The translations under genes and the position numbers were made by a program. The notes below the pieces were generated by a model. That model made no database searches. It worked only from the letters and a program-made list of their open reading frames with translations, and was not told where the DNA came from. 64,000 nt of DNA, taken from an uncultured Actinomycetes bacterium. Its GTDB lineage: Bacteria; Actinomycetota; Acidimicrobiia; Acidimicrobiales; RAAP-2. Where the stretch lies: positions 51,766-115,765 of the forward strand of contig CAIKAC010000007.1 in assembly GCA_903825305.1 (NCBI GenBank), read 5' to 3'. Of this stretch, positions 42,868 through 52,023 are shown piece by piece. How positions within the stretch are numbered: the first letter of the stretch is position 1; every line of letters begins with the position of its first letter.

Positions 42868-44301
42868 ATGAATATCTTGAGCATTGACCAAGGCACCTCG
42901 GCCACCAAGGCACTCGTCATTGCCGACGATGGAGCCATCCTCGCCGAGGCCGAGATCCCCGTTGGGATCCATCCCGTGGGTGCTGACGGTGTTGAACAGG
43001 ATCCTCACGAGCTCCTGGCTTCGATCATTGAAGCCGGCACGGCCGCGCTCAAAGCCAGCCCCCAGCCTGTTGACGCCATTGCCCTTGCCAATCAAGGTGA
43101 ATCCGTCATCGCCTTTGACCCTCAGACGGGAGCGCCTTCGAGTTCAGTGATCTCATGGCAAGACCGCAGAGCCACATCGCTTGCAGCAGGACTGCGTGAT
43201 CATGCCAAAGAATTGCAACACATTTCGGGGCTACCCCTCGATCCTTACTTCACCGCGCCAAAGTTGGCGTGGCTTCAGCAACACGCTGAACAGGGCCAGC
43301 GTGTTACTGGCATCGATGCGTGGCTGAACTTCCAACTCTTTGGCGCCTGTGTCACCGATGTGGCTACCGCGTCGCGTTCTTTGTTGCTTGATCTCGATTC
43401 TCGAACCTGGTCACCCGTTGCCGCCGACTATTTCTCTCTCGATGTCTCCATGCTCCCCGACCTCGTGGCTTGTGCAGGAGAGCTTGGGGAAACCTCTGCA
43501 TTTGGTCCCTCGCTCCCCGTTGCGTCGTTGGTGGTTGATCAACAAGCAGCCCTAGTTGGCGAAGGATGCCTTCAAGCCGGTGACGCCAAGTGCACCTTTG
43601 GCACGGGAGCCTTTTTGCTGGTCAACACCGGAGCCCAGGCACTGCGTTCCGAAAGTGGCCTCTCTGCTTCGGTTGCCTGGACGGGGCCCGGACTTCCTGC
43701 CTATTGTCTCGACGGTCAGGTCTACACCGCTGGATCAGCCATTGCGTGGCTGCAACGCTTGGGCATCATTGACCAAGCCAGCAACCTCGACCGCATTGCT
43801 CTCGCTGCCGATCGCAGTGCCGGAGCAATCTGTGTTCCTTCCTTTGCGGGACTCGGCGCCCCTCACTGGTCACCCAACACCAGAGCGATTTTTGAAGGCT
43901 TGTCGTTAGCCGCGGGCCCCAGCGAGTTGGTCTTCGCCGTCCTCGAGGGCATCGCCGCTCAAACGGCCGTGTTGGTGCGCGCCATTGAACAAGACCGGGG
44001 CGCAGCGTTAACGTCGCTCAAAGTCGACGGCGGATTGACCCAGTCGGTAGTGTTGATGCAGCTTCTTGCAGACTTCATCCAAGCCCCTGTGGAAGTGTTC
44101 GCTTCACCCCATGCCACCGCCCTCGGCGCTGCCGCCTTGGCTCGCTGGGGTGCGGGGGCAGACACGCAGCTAACACCTTTTCGAGCACCCATTAGTGCAA
44201 CCTTTGAACCGTCACGGAGCGTTGAAGCAGCTCGTGATCGCCTCGCGGCGTTTGAGCTCGCCATTCTTCATGCCCGCCAGGCCGGAGACCATCGTGGCTG
44301 A
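42868..44301 (+). CDS. glpK: FGGY-family kinase, probable glycerol kinase
   Basis: 477 aa. N-terminal phosphate motif SIDQGTSATKAL, ISWQDRRAT, KCTFGTGAFLLVN, and the late DGGLTQS. The next gene is a glycerol-3-phosphate dehydrogenase homologue overlapping it, which supports glycerol; other polyols remain possible. GGGGA precedes the ATG; TAGCAT at 42832-42837 is a likely -10. Confidence 0.75.
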   Translation: MNILSIDQGTSATKALVIADDGAILAEAEIPVGIHPVGADGVEQDPHELLASIIEAGTAALKASPQPVDAIALANQGESVIAFDPQTGAPSSSVISWQDRRATSLAAGLRDHAKELQHISGLPLDPYFTAPKLAWLQQHAEQGQRVTGIDAWLNFQLFGACVTDVATASRSLLLDLDSRTWSPVAADYFSLDVSMLPDLVACAGELGETSAFGPSLPVASLVVDQQAALVGEGCLQAGDAKCTFGTGAFLLVNTGAQALRSESGLSASVAWTGPGLPAYCLDGQVYTAGSAIAWLQRLGIIDQASNLDRIALAADRSAGAICVPSFAGLGAPHWSPNTRAIFEGLSLAAGPSELVFAVLEGIAAQTAVLVRAIEQDRGAALTSLKVDGGLTQSVVLMQLLADFIQAPVEVFASPHATALGAAALARWGAGADTQLTPFRAPISATFEPSRSVEAARDRLAAFELAILHARQAGDHRG

Positions 44302-45673
44302 GCAGTTTGATGTCATCATCGTTGGAGCCGGAGTGGTCGGCTGTGCCATTGCCCGCGAACTCTCGCGGTCTGAGCTGTCGATCTGTGTTCTTGAACAGAG
44401 CAGCGACGTGGGTAATGCCACCTCCAAGGCAAACACGGCGATCTTGCACACTGGTTTTGACTGCGTACCCGGCTCGCTCGAATCGACCCTGGTCTCGCGT
44501 GGTTACGAGCGTCTCTTGGCCTATAGCGAGCACTGTGGCATCGCCGTTGAAAAGACGGGAGCCATTCTCGTGGCGTGGGATGAGGATCAACGAGCGGAAC
44601 TTCCCGCGCTCCAAGAAAAGGCCATCGCAAACGGCTATCACCACACTCGCATTCTTGAGTCCTCCGAGATTTACGAGCGAGAGCCACACCTCGGCCCCGG
44701 TGTACTCGGTGGTCTCGAGGTTCCCGATGAATCCATCATCGACCCGTGGAGCCCTATCGTCGCCTTCGCTACCCAAGCGAAGCACGCCGGTGTCACCTTT
44801 GCCTTTAATTCATCAGTTGTCAGCGTGACGACTCAGGATGGTCGGCACCTCGTCACCACGTCTCAGGGGAAGTATTCATCGACGTGGTTGATCAATGCTG
44901 CTGGGCTCTTCTCGGATTCCATTAACGACTATTGCGGCCACGATGAATTCACGATCACCCCTCGACGCGGAGAGCTCATTGTCTTTGACAAACTCGCCCG
45001 ATCACTCCTGTCTTCCATCATCCTGCCGGTACCAACGGCCACGACGAAAGGGGTGTTGGTCTCTCCCACCGCATTTGGCAATGTCTTGCTCGGCCCAACT
45101 GCCGATGACATCGAGGACAAGAACGCAACAGCGACGACACATGATGGCATCACCCGGCTGATCGAAGCAGGACGTCGCATCATGCCTGAGCTCATTGATG
45201 AAGAAGTCACGGCGACGTACGCAGGTTTGCGCGCCGCGAGTCAACATCGCGATTATCAAATTCACCTTCACGCGGATCAGCGGTACATCTGCGTAGGTGG
45301 GATTCGCTCGACAGGTTTAACCGCATCCATGGCCATTGGTGACCACGTTGCAACACTCCTCGAAGAGGCTGGTGTGACCTTGTCTGCCAATCCTCGTTTT
45401 CGCGAGGATCTCACCATGCCCCCCCTTGGCGAATCGCAATGCCGGCCCTATCAAGACCCTTCAAAAATTGCAGCGGATCCGGCCTATGGCCAGGTGCTCT
45501 GTCACTGTGAACATGTCAGCGCCGGCGAAATTCGCGATGCGGCGCGCGCTGTTATGCCGGCGACCACTCAAGAGGGCCTGCGACGCAGAACCCGCGCGAT
45601 GAATGGACGCTGCCAAGGCTTCTACTGCAGTGCTCAGGTACTCGAGTGCTTTGAAGTGAGTTCTGATGAATAA
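44294..45673 (+). CDS. glpA: FAD-dependent glycerol-3-phosphate dehydrogenase with BFD-like [2Fe-2S] domain
   Basis: 459 aa. DAO-type FAD domain (FDVIIVGAGVVGCAIARELS) to about residue 390, then a C-terminal bacterioferredoxin-ferredoxin-like domain with CHCEHV and later CQGFYC, the cysteines of an iron-sulfur site as in anaerobic GlpA. Oxidises glycerol-3-phosphate to DHAP. The GTG at 44294 (GGAGA upstream) overlaps glpK by 8 nt; an ATG at 44270 is the alternative. Overlaps the next gene by 8 nt. Confidence 0.8.
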   Translation: MAEQFDVIIVGAGVVGCAIARELSRSELSICVLEQSSDVGNATSKANTAILHTGFDCVPGSLESTLVSRGYERLLAYSEHCGIAVEKTGAILVAWDEDQRAELPALQEKAIANGYHHTRILESSEIYEREPHLGPGVLGGLEVPDESIIDPWSPIVAFATQAKHAGVTFAFNSSVVSVTTQDGRHLVTTSQGKYSSTWLINAAGLFSDSINDYCGHDEFTITPRRGELIVFDKLARSLLSSIILPVPTATTKGVLVSPTAFGNVLLGPTADDIEDKNATATTHDGITRLIEAGRRIMPELIDEEVTATYAGLRAASQHRDYQIHLHADQRYICVGGIRSTGLTASMAIGDHVATLLEEAGVTLSANPRFREDLTMPPLGESQCRPYQDPSKIAADPAYGQVLCHCEHVSAGEIRDAARAVMPATTQEGLRRRTRAMNGRCQGFYCSAQVLECFEVSSDE

Positions 45674-46883
45674 GCCCGTAGTCATCATTGGCGCTGGTCC
45701 TGCTGGGCTGAGTGCAGCAATTGAATTGAAGCGACGAGGTATCGACAAGGTCATCGTTGTGGAACGCGAAGCCGAATCCGGGGGCATTCCTCGACACAGT
45801 CACCACCAGGGTTTTGGCATTCGAGATCTCCACCGCACGCTGACCGGCCCTCGCTATGCCGAACGCCTCACTGCTGACGCCCTCAAGGCTGGTGTGACGC
45901 TTCACCTCAGTGCCACCGCTGATCTCGACCCACAACAGCTCGTCGTCAGCATCACCTCGGCATCGGGAATTGAGCACCACGATGCAGCCGCAGTTCTCAT
46001 TACCACGGGAGCCAGAGAGCGTCCTCGACCAGCCCGACTGGTTGCCGGCGACCGGCCAGCTGGCGTATTCACGACGGGACAACTCCAACAGTGGGTTGCT
46101 GCGGGTCGTCCCATTGGCTCTCGTGCCCTCGTGGTGGGAGCGGAACATGTCTCGTACTCAGCCGTCCTGAGCTTGCGTCACGCCGGAGTCAAGGTGGTGG
46201 CACTCGCAACTGAACTGAGCCGCCCCCAAAGCCTCACTGGAGTGGCACCCTTCGTGCATCAGGTCTTGAGAGTTCCCACGTGGGTTAATACCCGCGTGAC
46301 GGGTATTAACGGCCACAGTCGAGTGGCTAGCGTGATGCTGGAAGATACCAAGTCATCGAAGCAGCGCCAGCTCGACGTTGACACCATCGTCTTTAGTGCC
46401 GATTGGATTCCCGATCACGAATTGGCCCGTCGCTCTAGCGTGGCAATTGACCCAGCGAGCCTCGGTCCGGCCAGCGATTATTTCGGGCGAACGAATCGGC
46501 CTGGTATCTACGCCGCCGGTAACGTGCTCCACCCAGTTGAGACTGCTGATCGCTGTGCGCTCAACGCTCGCCGTATCGCTACTGCCATTGCGAGTGACCT
46601 TGGCCTAGGTCGAGATTCGGGATTGAGTCTCGGAGTTGAAGTTGAAGCCCCCATTGCTTGGGTGTGGCCCAATCGCATTATTGTTTCGCGGCCCACCGAA
46701 ACCCTGCTTCGACTCTCGCAATTCAGCGAAGCCAAGTTCGTCACGGCATCGCAGGGAGGCCAACGCATTGGCGAAGCCAAACTCCGCCATGGCATCCCCG
46801 GACAGCACCTCAAACTCAGTACATCCCTACTTCGAGATATTGATCCCAACCGCGGCGTTGTTCGCTTCGCCCTCGACGCCTAG
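45666..46883 (+). CDS. FAD/NAD(P)-dependent oxidoreductase partner of GlpA
   Basis: 405 aa. FAD motif VVIIGAGPAGLSAAIEL, a second nucleotide fold around ALVVGAEHVSYSAV, and GIYAAGNVLHPVETAD near the flavin site. Resembles HcnB/alpha subunits of amine or glycerol-phosphate dehydrogenase complexes. With the iron-sulfur domain of the preceding protein it could form an electron-transfer complex to the quinone pool. Substrate not read from sequence. Confidence 0.75.
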   Translation: MNKPVVIIGAGPAGLSAAIELKRRGIDKVIVVEREAESGGIPRHSHHQGFGIRDLHRTLTGPRYAERLTADALKAGVTLHLSATADLDPQQLVVSITSASGIEHHDAAAVLITTGARERPRPARLVAGDRPAGVFTTGQLQQWVAAGRPIGSRALVVGAEHVSYSAVLSLRHAGVKVVALATELSRPQSLTGVAPFVHQVLRVPTWVNTRVTGINGHSRVASVMLEDTKSSKQRQLDVDTIVFSADWIPDHELARRSSVAIDPASLGPASDYFGRTNRPGIYAAGNVLHPVETADRCALNARRIATAIASDLGLGRDSGLSLGVEVEAPIAWVWPNRIIVSRPTETLLRLSQFSEAKFVTASQGGQRIGEAKLRHGIPGQHLKLSTSLLRDIDPNRGVVRFALDA

Positions 46884-46905
46884 GAATCGTCTCGCGACCT
46901 CACCC

Positions 46906-48600
46906 TTAACCGCGAAACCCATTCGTAATCGGCATCCGACGGTCTTTGCCAAATGCCTTTGCGGTAATCCTCGGACCTGGCGGCATTTGGCGGCGTTTGT
47001 ACTCTGCAATGTCGACGAGTCGACAGACCCGGGCCACGATCTGTGGATCATGACCCTGAGCAATCAGCTCTTCTGCGGTCAGGTCCTCTTCGATGTATCC
47101 AGCCAGAATGGGGTCAAGAATCTCATAAGCCGGTAGGGAATCTTCATCTCGCTGATCAGGGCGTAGTTCCGCCGAGGGGGCTTTGGTGAGAATGTTCTCG
47201 GGGATAGGTGCGCGCTCACCACGCGCAATGGCGAGTTGGTTTCGATAGTGACACAACTCGTACACCAAGGTCTTGGGCACATCTTTGATGACCGCATAAC
47301 CCCCTGCTGAATCGCCATAGAGCGTTGAGTATCCGGTAGCCATTTCCGATTTGTTACCGGTGGTCAACACCATGGCGCCCGTGGCGTTCGAGATACCCAT
47401 GAGCAGCACGCCACGGAGCCGACTCTGAAGATTCTCTTCGGTAAGTCCTGTAGGCGCTTGGCCAAGAGCGCTGCCCAACATGGACTCATATGCCGTGTGG
47501 GCAGGCTCAATACCAATGGTCTCGAGAATGACACCAAGGCGAGTGGCGAGCTCTTGGGCATCGCTCAGTGAGTGATCCGAGGAATAGCGAGATGGCATGG
47601 CAATGCATCGCACGTGATCAGCACCGATGGCATCGGCGGCAATCACTGAAACAATCGCTGAGTCAACGCCACCCGAGAGGCCAACGAGCGCATCGCGAAA
47701 ACCGTTCTTGGTCATGTAGTCACGCGTACCAAGGACGAGAGCTTGATAGATGCTGGCTAAGTCACCCATCGCTTCGATGGCTTCGTCGGCTTCCACAGCG
47801 AGGTCGTCGTCAATGACTACCGTCACGAGGTCAGGTTCGAACAGTTTGGCTCGCGCTGTGACGATTCCTGTGCCATCCATCACAAAAGAGCCGCCGTCGA
47901 AGACCAGTTCGTCTTGGCCCCCAACTTGGTTCACGTAAACCATGACGCACGACCCTTGGCCGAGTCGCGCTCGCGCAATGTCTTCTCTGCGTTGCTGTTG
48001 GCCTCGAGCAAAGGGGGAAGCATTGATACTCACCATCACCTCTGCGCCGAGAGCTTGGAGTTGCTTTGCTGGGCCGTCGGCACTCCAGAGGTCTTCACAG
48101 ACCACAACGCCAACGTGATGACCTTTGAGGTCAATCAGGCTGCCGTGATCTTCTCCCGGGACAAACCAGCGTTGTTCGTCAAAGACCGCATAGTTCGGCA
48201 GGAGCTGTTTGGCGATGAGTTGCTCAACCCGACCATGGCGCAGAACCGCGGCCACATTGGCTAAGGCCGCGGGCTTGGCCATGCCCGATTCGCGTGCGTC
48301 TCGAGCGCCCGCAAGCGAGAGCCCAGCTCGATCAGCTGAAACCACGGCGCCAAGAATCACGCACATCTCGCTCGTCATGGCTGCAATCTCATCGAGCACC
48401 GATGCTGCTTGGGCCACGAAGCCCTCTTTATTCAGTAAATCTTCCGGTGGATAGCCAGTAATGACGAGTTCGGGAAAGACAATGAGATCGCAATTGGCAT
48501 GCTTGGCCTGCGCCATGGCCTCGACGATGGCTGCTCTATTGCCCACCAAATCGCCCACGGTGGGGTTGAGCTGTGCCACCGCCACCTTGATCTCAGCCAT
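46906..48600 (-). CDS. nadE: Glutamine-dependent NAD+ synthetase
   Basis: 564 aa. N-terminal nitrilase-type glutaminase (Glu in VFPELVITGYPPEDLL, Cys in VVVCEDLW) and C-terminal NAD synthase with PP-loop LSGGVDSAIVSV. Makes NAD from nicotinate adenine dinucleotide with glutamine nitrogen. Divergent from the glutamine synthetase genes. ATG at 48600 has a -10 box 8 nt upstream and no Shine-Dalgarno. Confidence 0.95.
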   Translation of the reverse strand: MAEIKVAVAQLNPTVGDLVGNRAAIVEAMAQAKHANCDLIVFPELVITGYPPEDLLNKEGFVAQAASVLDEIAAMTSEMCVILGAVVSADRAGLSLAGARDARESGMAKPAALANVAAVLRHGRVEQLIAKQLLPNYAVFDEQRWFVPGEDHGSLIDLKGHHVGVVVCEDLWSADGPAKQLQALGAEVMVSINASPFARGQQQRREDIARARLGQGSCVMVYVNQVGGQDELVFDGGSFVMDGTGIVTARAKLFEPDLVTVVIDDDLAVEADEAIEAMGDLASIYQALVLGTRDYMTKNGFRDALVGLSGGVDSAIVSVIAADAIGADHVRCIAMPSRYSSDHSLSDAQELATRLGVILETIGIEPAHTAYESMLGSALGQAPTGLTEENLQSRLRGVLLMGISNATGAMVLTTGNKSEMATGYSTLYGDSAGGYAVIKDVPKTLVYELCHYRNQLAIARGERAPIPENILTKAPSAELRPDQRDEDSLPAYEILDPILAGYIEEDLTAEELIAQGHDPQIVARVCRLVDIAEYKRRQMPPGPRITAKAFGKDRRMPITNGFRG

Positions 48601-48608
48601 AGCCAAAG

Positions 48609-48614
48609 CCTACC
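48609..48614 (-). promoter_or_regulatory. -10 box (TAGGCT) of the leaderless nadE transcript
   Basis: TAGGCT on the minus strand ends 8 nt before the nadE ATG. Confidence 0.45.
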
Positions 48615-48653
48615 GGGGACGATGGAGGCCCTCTCAGGCTGCTTCAGACATGA

Positions 48654-48670
48654 GTTCACATGCTGTTCAC
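48654..48670 (+). promoter_or_regulatory. Candidate GlnR site upstream of GSII
   Basis: GTTCAC repeated at an exact 11-nt interval (48654-48659 and 48665-48670), the one-turn spacing of actinobacterial GlnR boxes (GTnAC/GAAAC alternating). It lies 124 nt before GSII and 54 nt before nadE on the other strand, and a GlnR-like gene is 2.7 kb away. Confidence 0.4.
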
Positions 48671-48777
48671 ACGACAGCGCCAAGGACACTGATTTTTAGG
48701 GGCAAACTAGGAACGTTCATAAAACCGAGATGTGGCCCTGTTGTGAACTGGCCACCGCCACCACCAAAGGAGAACCT

Positions 48778-49878
48778 GTGCCCTACCAGGCTGAATACAT
48801 CTGGATCGACGGCACCGAGCCCTCACCGCTGATGCGCTCGAAGACCAAGATCATCGCTGACGGCAAGACCCCTCCGATCTGGGGCTTTGACGGATCGAGC
48901 ACCAACCAGGCAACGGGCGACAACTCCGACTGTGTGCTCAAGCCCGTCTTCACCTGCCCAGACCCCCTGCGTGGCCCTGACGACATTCTCGTGTTGTGCG
49001 AGGTGTTGACCGTTGACGGCAAACCCCACCCGACAAACACGCGCGCCAAGCTCGTCGCTACTGCCAAGAAGTACGCCAAGTACGAGCCCTACTTCGGCCT
49101 CGAGCAGGAATACACCTTCATCCAAAACGACCGCCCCTACGGCTGGCCCGAGACGGGTTACCCCGCTCCCCAGGGTCCCTACTACTGCGGCGTTGGCGGC
49201 GACATGATGCCCGGTCGCGACATCGTCGAAGCCCACACGGCGGCGTGCATGATCGCTGGTCTCTCCATTGAAGGCACCAACGCAGAAGTCATGATGGCGC
49301 AATGGGAGTTCCAGATTGGCGCCCTGCCCCCCGTAGAGGTCTCCGACCAACTGTGGGTTGCTCGTTGGTTGCTCTTCCGCATCGCCGAAGACTTTGGTGT
49401 CTTCGCCACCTTGGAGCCCAAGCCCATCTTGGGTGACTGGAACGGTGCGGGTTGCCACACCAACTTCTCCACAAACCAGATGCGCGCTGACGGCGGATGG
49501 AAGTACATCATCCAAGGTGCCGAGGCACTTGGCCGTAACATCACCGAGCACATCCAGAACTACGGCGTCGGTATTGAGCAGCGTCTCACTGGTCACCACG
49601 AGACTGCTCACTACACGCAGTTCAGCTATGGCGTGTCTGACCGTGGCGCATCAATTCGGATTCCGTGGATCTGCAATGTTGAGAAGAAGGGCTACCTCGA
49701 AGACCGTCGCCCCAACGCCAACATGGACCCGTACACCGTCACCCGTTTGATGGTGAACACGATTTGCTCCGACGCTGAGAAGAGGTCGGGTGCTAAGAGT
49801 GCACCGGCCAAGAAGGCGCCAGCGAAGAAGACTGCTGCCAAGAAGGCTCCGGCAAAGAAGGCTGCGACTCGTCGCTAA
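48778..49878 (+). CDS. glnII: Glutamine synthetase type II with histone-H1-like tail
   Basis: 366 aa. Eukaryote-like GSII: YIWIDGT near the start, WGFDGSSTNQA, LEQEYT with the catalytic glutamate, GCHTNFST and the late ASIRIPW. The last 32 residues are an added tail of AKKAP/AAKK repeats ending TRR, not part of GSII. GTG start at 48778 after AAAGGAG. Tandem with a GSI gene; a strong hairpin lies between. The tail resembles that of TopA in this window. Confidence 0.93.
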   Translation: MPYQAEYIWIDGTEPSPLMRSKTKIIADGKTPPIWGFDGSSTNQATGDNSDCVLKPVFTCPDPLRGPDDILVLCEVLTVDGKPHPTNTRAKLVATAKKYAKYEPYFGLEQEYTFIQNDRPYGWPETGYPAPQGPYYCGVGGDMMPGRDIVEAHTAACMIAGLSIEGTNAEVMMAQWEFQIGALPPVEVSDQLWVARWLLFRIAEDFGVFATLEPKPILGDWNGAGCHTNFSTNQMRADGGWKYIIQGAEALGRNITEHIQNYGVGIEQRLTGHHETAHYTQFSYGVSDRGASIRIPWICNVEKKGYLEDRRPNANMDPYTVTRLMVNTICSDAEKRSGAKSAPAKKAPAKKTAAKKAPAKKAATRR

Positions 49879-49897
49879 GACAAATCGTTGACTGTTT

Positions 49898-49929
49898 CAC
49901 ACGCCGGGCCCCCACGGGCCCGGCGTGTG
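49898..49929 (+). terminator. Strong hairpin between GSII and GSI
   Basis: A perfect 14-bp stem, CACACGCCGGGCCC paired with GGGCCCGGCGTGTG, with a CCAC loop. No U-tract follows, so it may end transcription in the actinobacterial L-shaped manner or protect the GSII mRNA. Confidence 0.75.
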
Positions 49930-49973
49930 GCGTCTTCGGCTAGAAATTCAGCAAGCATCTAAGGGAAGTCGTT

Positions 49974-51308
49974 ATGAACTCACAAAACGAATACGTGCTT
50001 CGAACCGTTGAGGAGCGGGGTATCCGCTTCATCCAACTCTGGTTTACCGACGTGCTCGGTACGCCCAAGGCATTCCAGATCACGCCGGCCGAACTCGAAA
50101 ATGCCTTGGAAGAAGGCATGACCTTCGATGGCTCGGCCGTCGATGGCTTCAGCCGCATTCAAGAAGCTGATGTGTTGGCGAGGCCCGATGCGTCCACCTT
50201 CCAGATGTTGCCCCTTGGCGATGGGCAAGCGAGCATGGCACGGGTGTTTTGCGATGTCGTGAACTTGGACGGAAGTCCCTTTGAGGGATGTCCTCGACAA
50301 GCGCTTCGCCGAGTCCTGAACAGTGCCCACGACCAGGGTTACACCTTCTTCGCCTCACCTGAAATCGAATATTTCTACTTCCAAAACCTTGATCCAACTG
50401 CACCCCTTATGCCCTTGGATTCAGGAAGTTACTTCGACTTGGCGCTCGCAGATCTGCCCAGTGAGCTTCGTCGGCGCACCGTGTTGACCCTCGAGGACAT
50501 GGGGATTCCCGTTGAACATGCCCAGCACGAAGACGCCCCAAGTCAGCATGAAATTGATCTGCGCTACACCGATGCATTGACGATGGCGGATTCGGTGATT
50601 ACCACTCGCCTCATCATCAAAGAGATCGCACGTTCCGCTGGGGTAGCAGCGAGCTTCATGCCTAAGCCGCTTGGTGGCGAACAAGGTTCTGGCATGCACA
50701 CGCATGTCTCCTTGTTCAAAGACGGCAAGAATGCCTTTGCTGATGAGAACGACCCGTATGGACTCTCAGAAGTTGCTCGCTCGTTCATCGCTGGCGTCTT
50801 GACCCATGCCAATGAGTTCACGGCGATTACGAATCAGTGGATCAACTCCTACAAGCGTTTGGTCCCCGGCCACGAAGCACCCGTTCATGTTTCGTGGGCT
50901 CGCAATAACTCTTCGGCGCTTGTGCGAGTGCCAGTCGTCAAAGCTGGTCGTTTGGATTCAACGCGCATTGAGTACCGTGCTCCCGATTCAGCCGCCAATC
51001 CCTACCTCGCTTTTGCCGTGATCTTGGCTGCAGGCCTCGCCGGTATCGAGCGCGGCTATGTGCTCGGCGAAGAGGCCACCGGAAACCTGTTCGAACTCGA
51101 TGCTCACGAGCGCGAAGCTCGCGGTGTTCGCGTGTTGCCGAGCAACTTACATGACGCCGTTGATGATCTCGAAGGTTCAGAACTCGTTCGCTCCACCTTG
51201 GGCGATCACATCGTCGAATGGTTTATTCGCAACAAACGCGAGGAATGGTCGGCCTATAAGGGCGAGATCTCAGCTTTCGAACTCAATCGCTACCTTCCTA
51301 GGCTCTAG
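49974..51308 (+). CDS. glnA: Glutamine synthetase type I
   Basis: 444 aa, short GSI-alpha length. Shows FTDVLGTPKAF, MTFDGSAVDGF, ASPEIEYF, MPKPLGGEQGSGMHTH and SRAPDSAANPYLA-like YRAPDSAAN. The adenylylated tyrosine loop NLYDLPPE of GSI-beta is absent, so ATase control is unlikely. AAGGGA precedes the ATG. Followed by the GlnR-like regulator, probably in the same transcript. Confidence 0.93.
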   Translation: MNSQNEYVLRTVEERGIRFIQLWFTDVLGTPKAFQITPAELENALEEGMTFDGSAVDGFSRIQEADVLARPDASTFQMLPLGDGQASMARVFCDVVNLDGSPFEGCPRQALRRVLNSAHDQGYTFFASPEIEYFYFQNLDPTAPLMPLDSGSYFDLALADLPSELRRRTVLTLEDMGIPVEHAQHEDAPSQHEIDLRYTDALTMADSVITTRLIIKEIARSAGVAASFMPKPLGGEQGSGMHTHVSLFKDGKNAFADENDPYGLSEVARSFIAGVLTHANEFTAITNQWINSYKRLVPGHEAPVHVSWARNNSSALVRVPVVKAGRLDSTRIEYRAPDSAANPYLAFAVILAAGLAGIERGYVLGEEATGNLFELDAHEREARGVRVLPSNLHDAVDDLEGSELVRSTLGDHIVEWFIRNKREEWSAYKGEISAFELNRYLPRL

Positions 51309-51323
51309 GACGCACCAAGACTC

Positions 51324-52010
51324 GTGGACACCATCCTTTGCTTTCCCCATGGCAGTGCTGCTGAGGTACTCCTTGCTGTCACCGAGTCAAAACACGCCTA
51401 CACCTGTGTCGAATCACTTGAACACGCCGAGTCACTTGCGGGCCAGGCGTCCATTGCTGGTGTTGTGATCGATGCCCGCCAAGATTTCGCCAGCGCCACC
51501 GCGCTGGCACGGGGCTTACGACGTCGAGAGGACTCCATCAGCCCCATCATCATGGTGGTTGGTGCTGACCAGGTCGGCAGTCTCGAAGGCCGAGAAGAGC
51601 TGTTCGAAGATTTTGTGATGGCACCCTTCGATGTCGCTGAACTTACCGCCAGAATTTCGGGTGCGCTTCGCCGCCTCGGCCGAGGCTCAGGAACCGAAGT
51701 CGTCGAGATGGGGCCCTTGGCTATCAACCTCGAAACCTTCCAAGCATCGGTATCGGGCAAGACGCTTGACTTGACCTTCATGGAATATGAACTCTTGCGT
51801 TTCCTTGCGAGCAATCCCGGCAAGGTCTTCACCAGAGAGACGCTTTTGAATCGCGTCTGGGGATACGAGTACTACGGCGGGGCTCGAACCGTCGATGTTC
51901 ACGTACGGCGTCTTCGGGCAAAGCTCGGTGAGGCGAACGCCCACCTCATTCAGACGGTGCGAAGCGTGGGCTATCGGATGAGTCAGCAGGCCTGGAGCGC
52001 AGAACCCTAA
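51324..52010 (+). CDS. glnR: OmpR-type atypical response regulator, GlnR-like
   Basis: 228 aa. The N-terminal receiver lacks the paired acidic residues at the start (ILCFPHG) yet keeps an Asp in VVIDARQDF; the C-terminal winged helix (LDLTFMEYELLRFL...RTVDVHVRRLRAKLG) is a full OmpR type. GlnR of actinobacteria is likewise an orphan regulator with an incomplete phosphorylation pocket. Position after two glutamine synthetase genes supports nitrogen control. GTG start 15 nt after glnA. Confidence 0.75.
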   Translation: MDTILCFPHGSAAEVLLAVTESKHAYTCVESLEHAESLAGQASIAGVVIDARQDFASATALARGLRRREDSISPIIMVVGADQVGSLEGREELFEDFVMAPFDVAELTARISGALRRLGRGSGTEVVEMGPLAINLETFQASVSGKTLDLTFMEYELLRFLASNPGKVFTRETLLNRVWGYEYYGGARTVDVHVRRLRAKLGEANAHLIQTVRSVGYRMSQQAWSAEP

Positions 52011-52023
52011 ATCGTGCGCTGCC

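Noticed and set aside
48823..49611. 262-aa minus-strand frame opposite GSII
   Set aside because: It is the antisense of a highly codon-biased gene; no start signal or recognisable domain.
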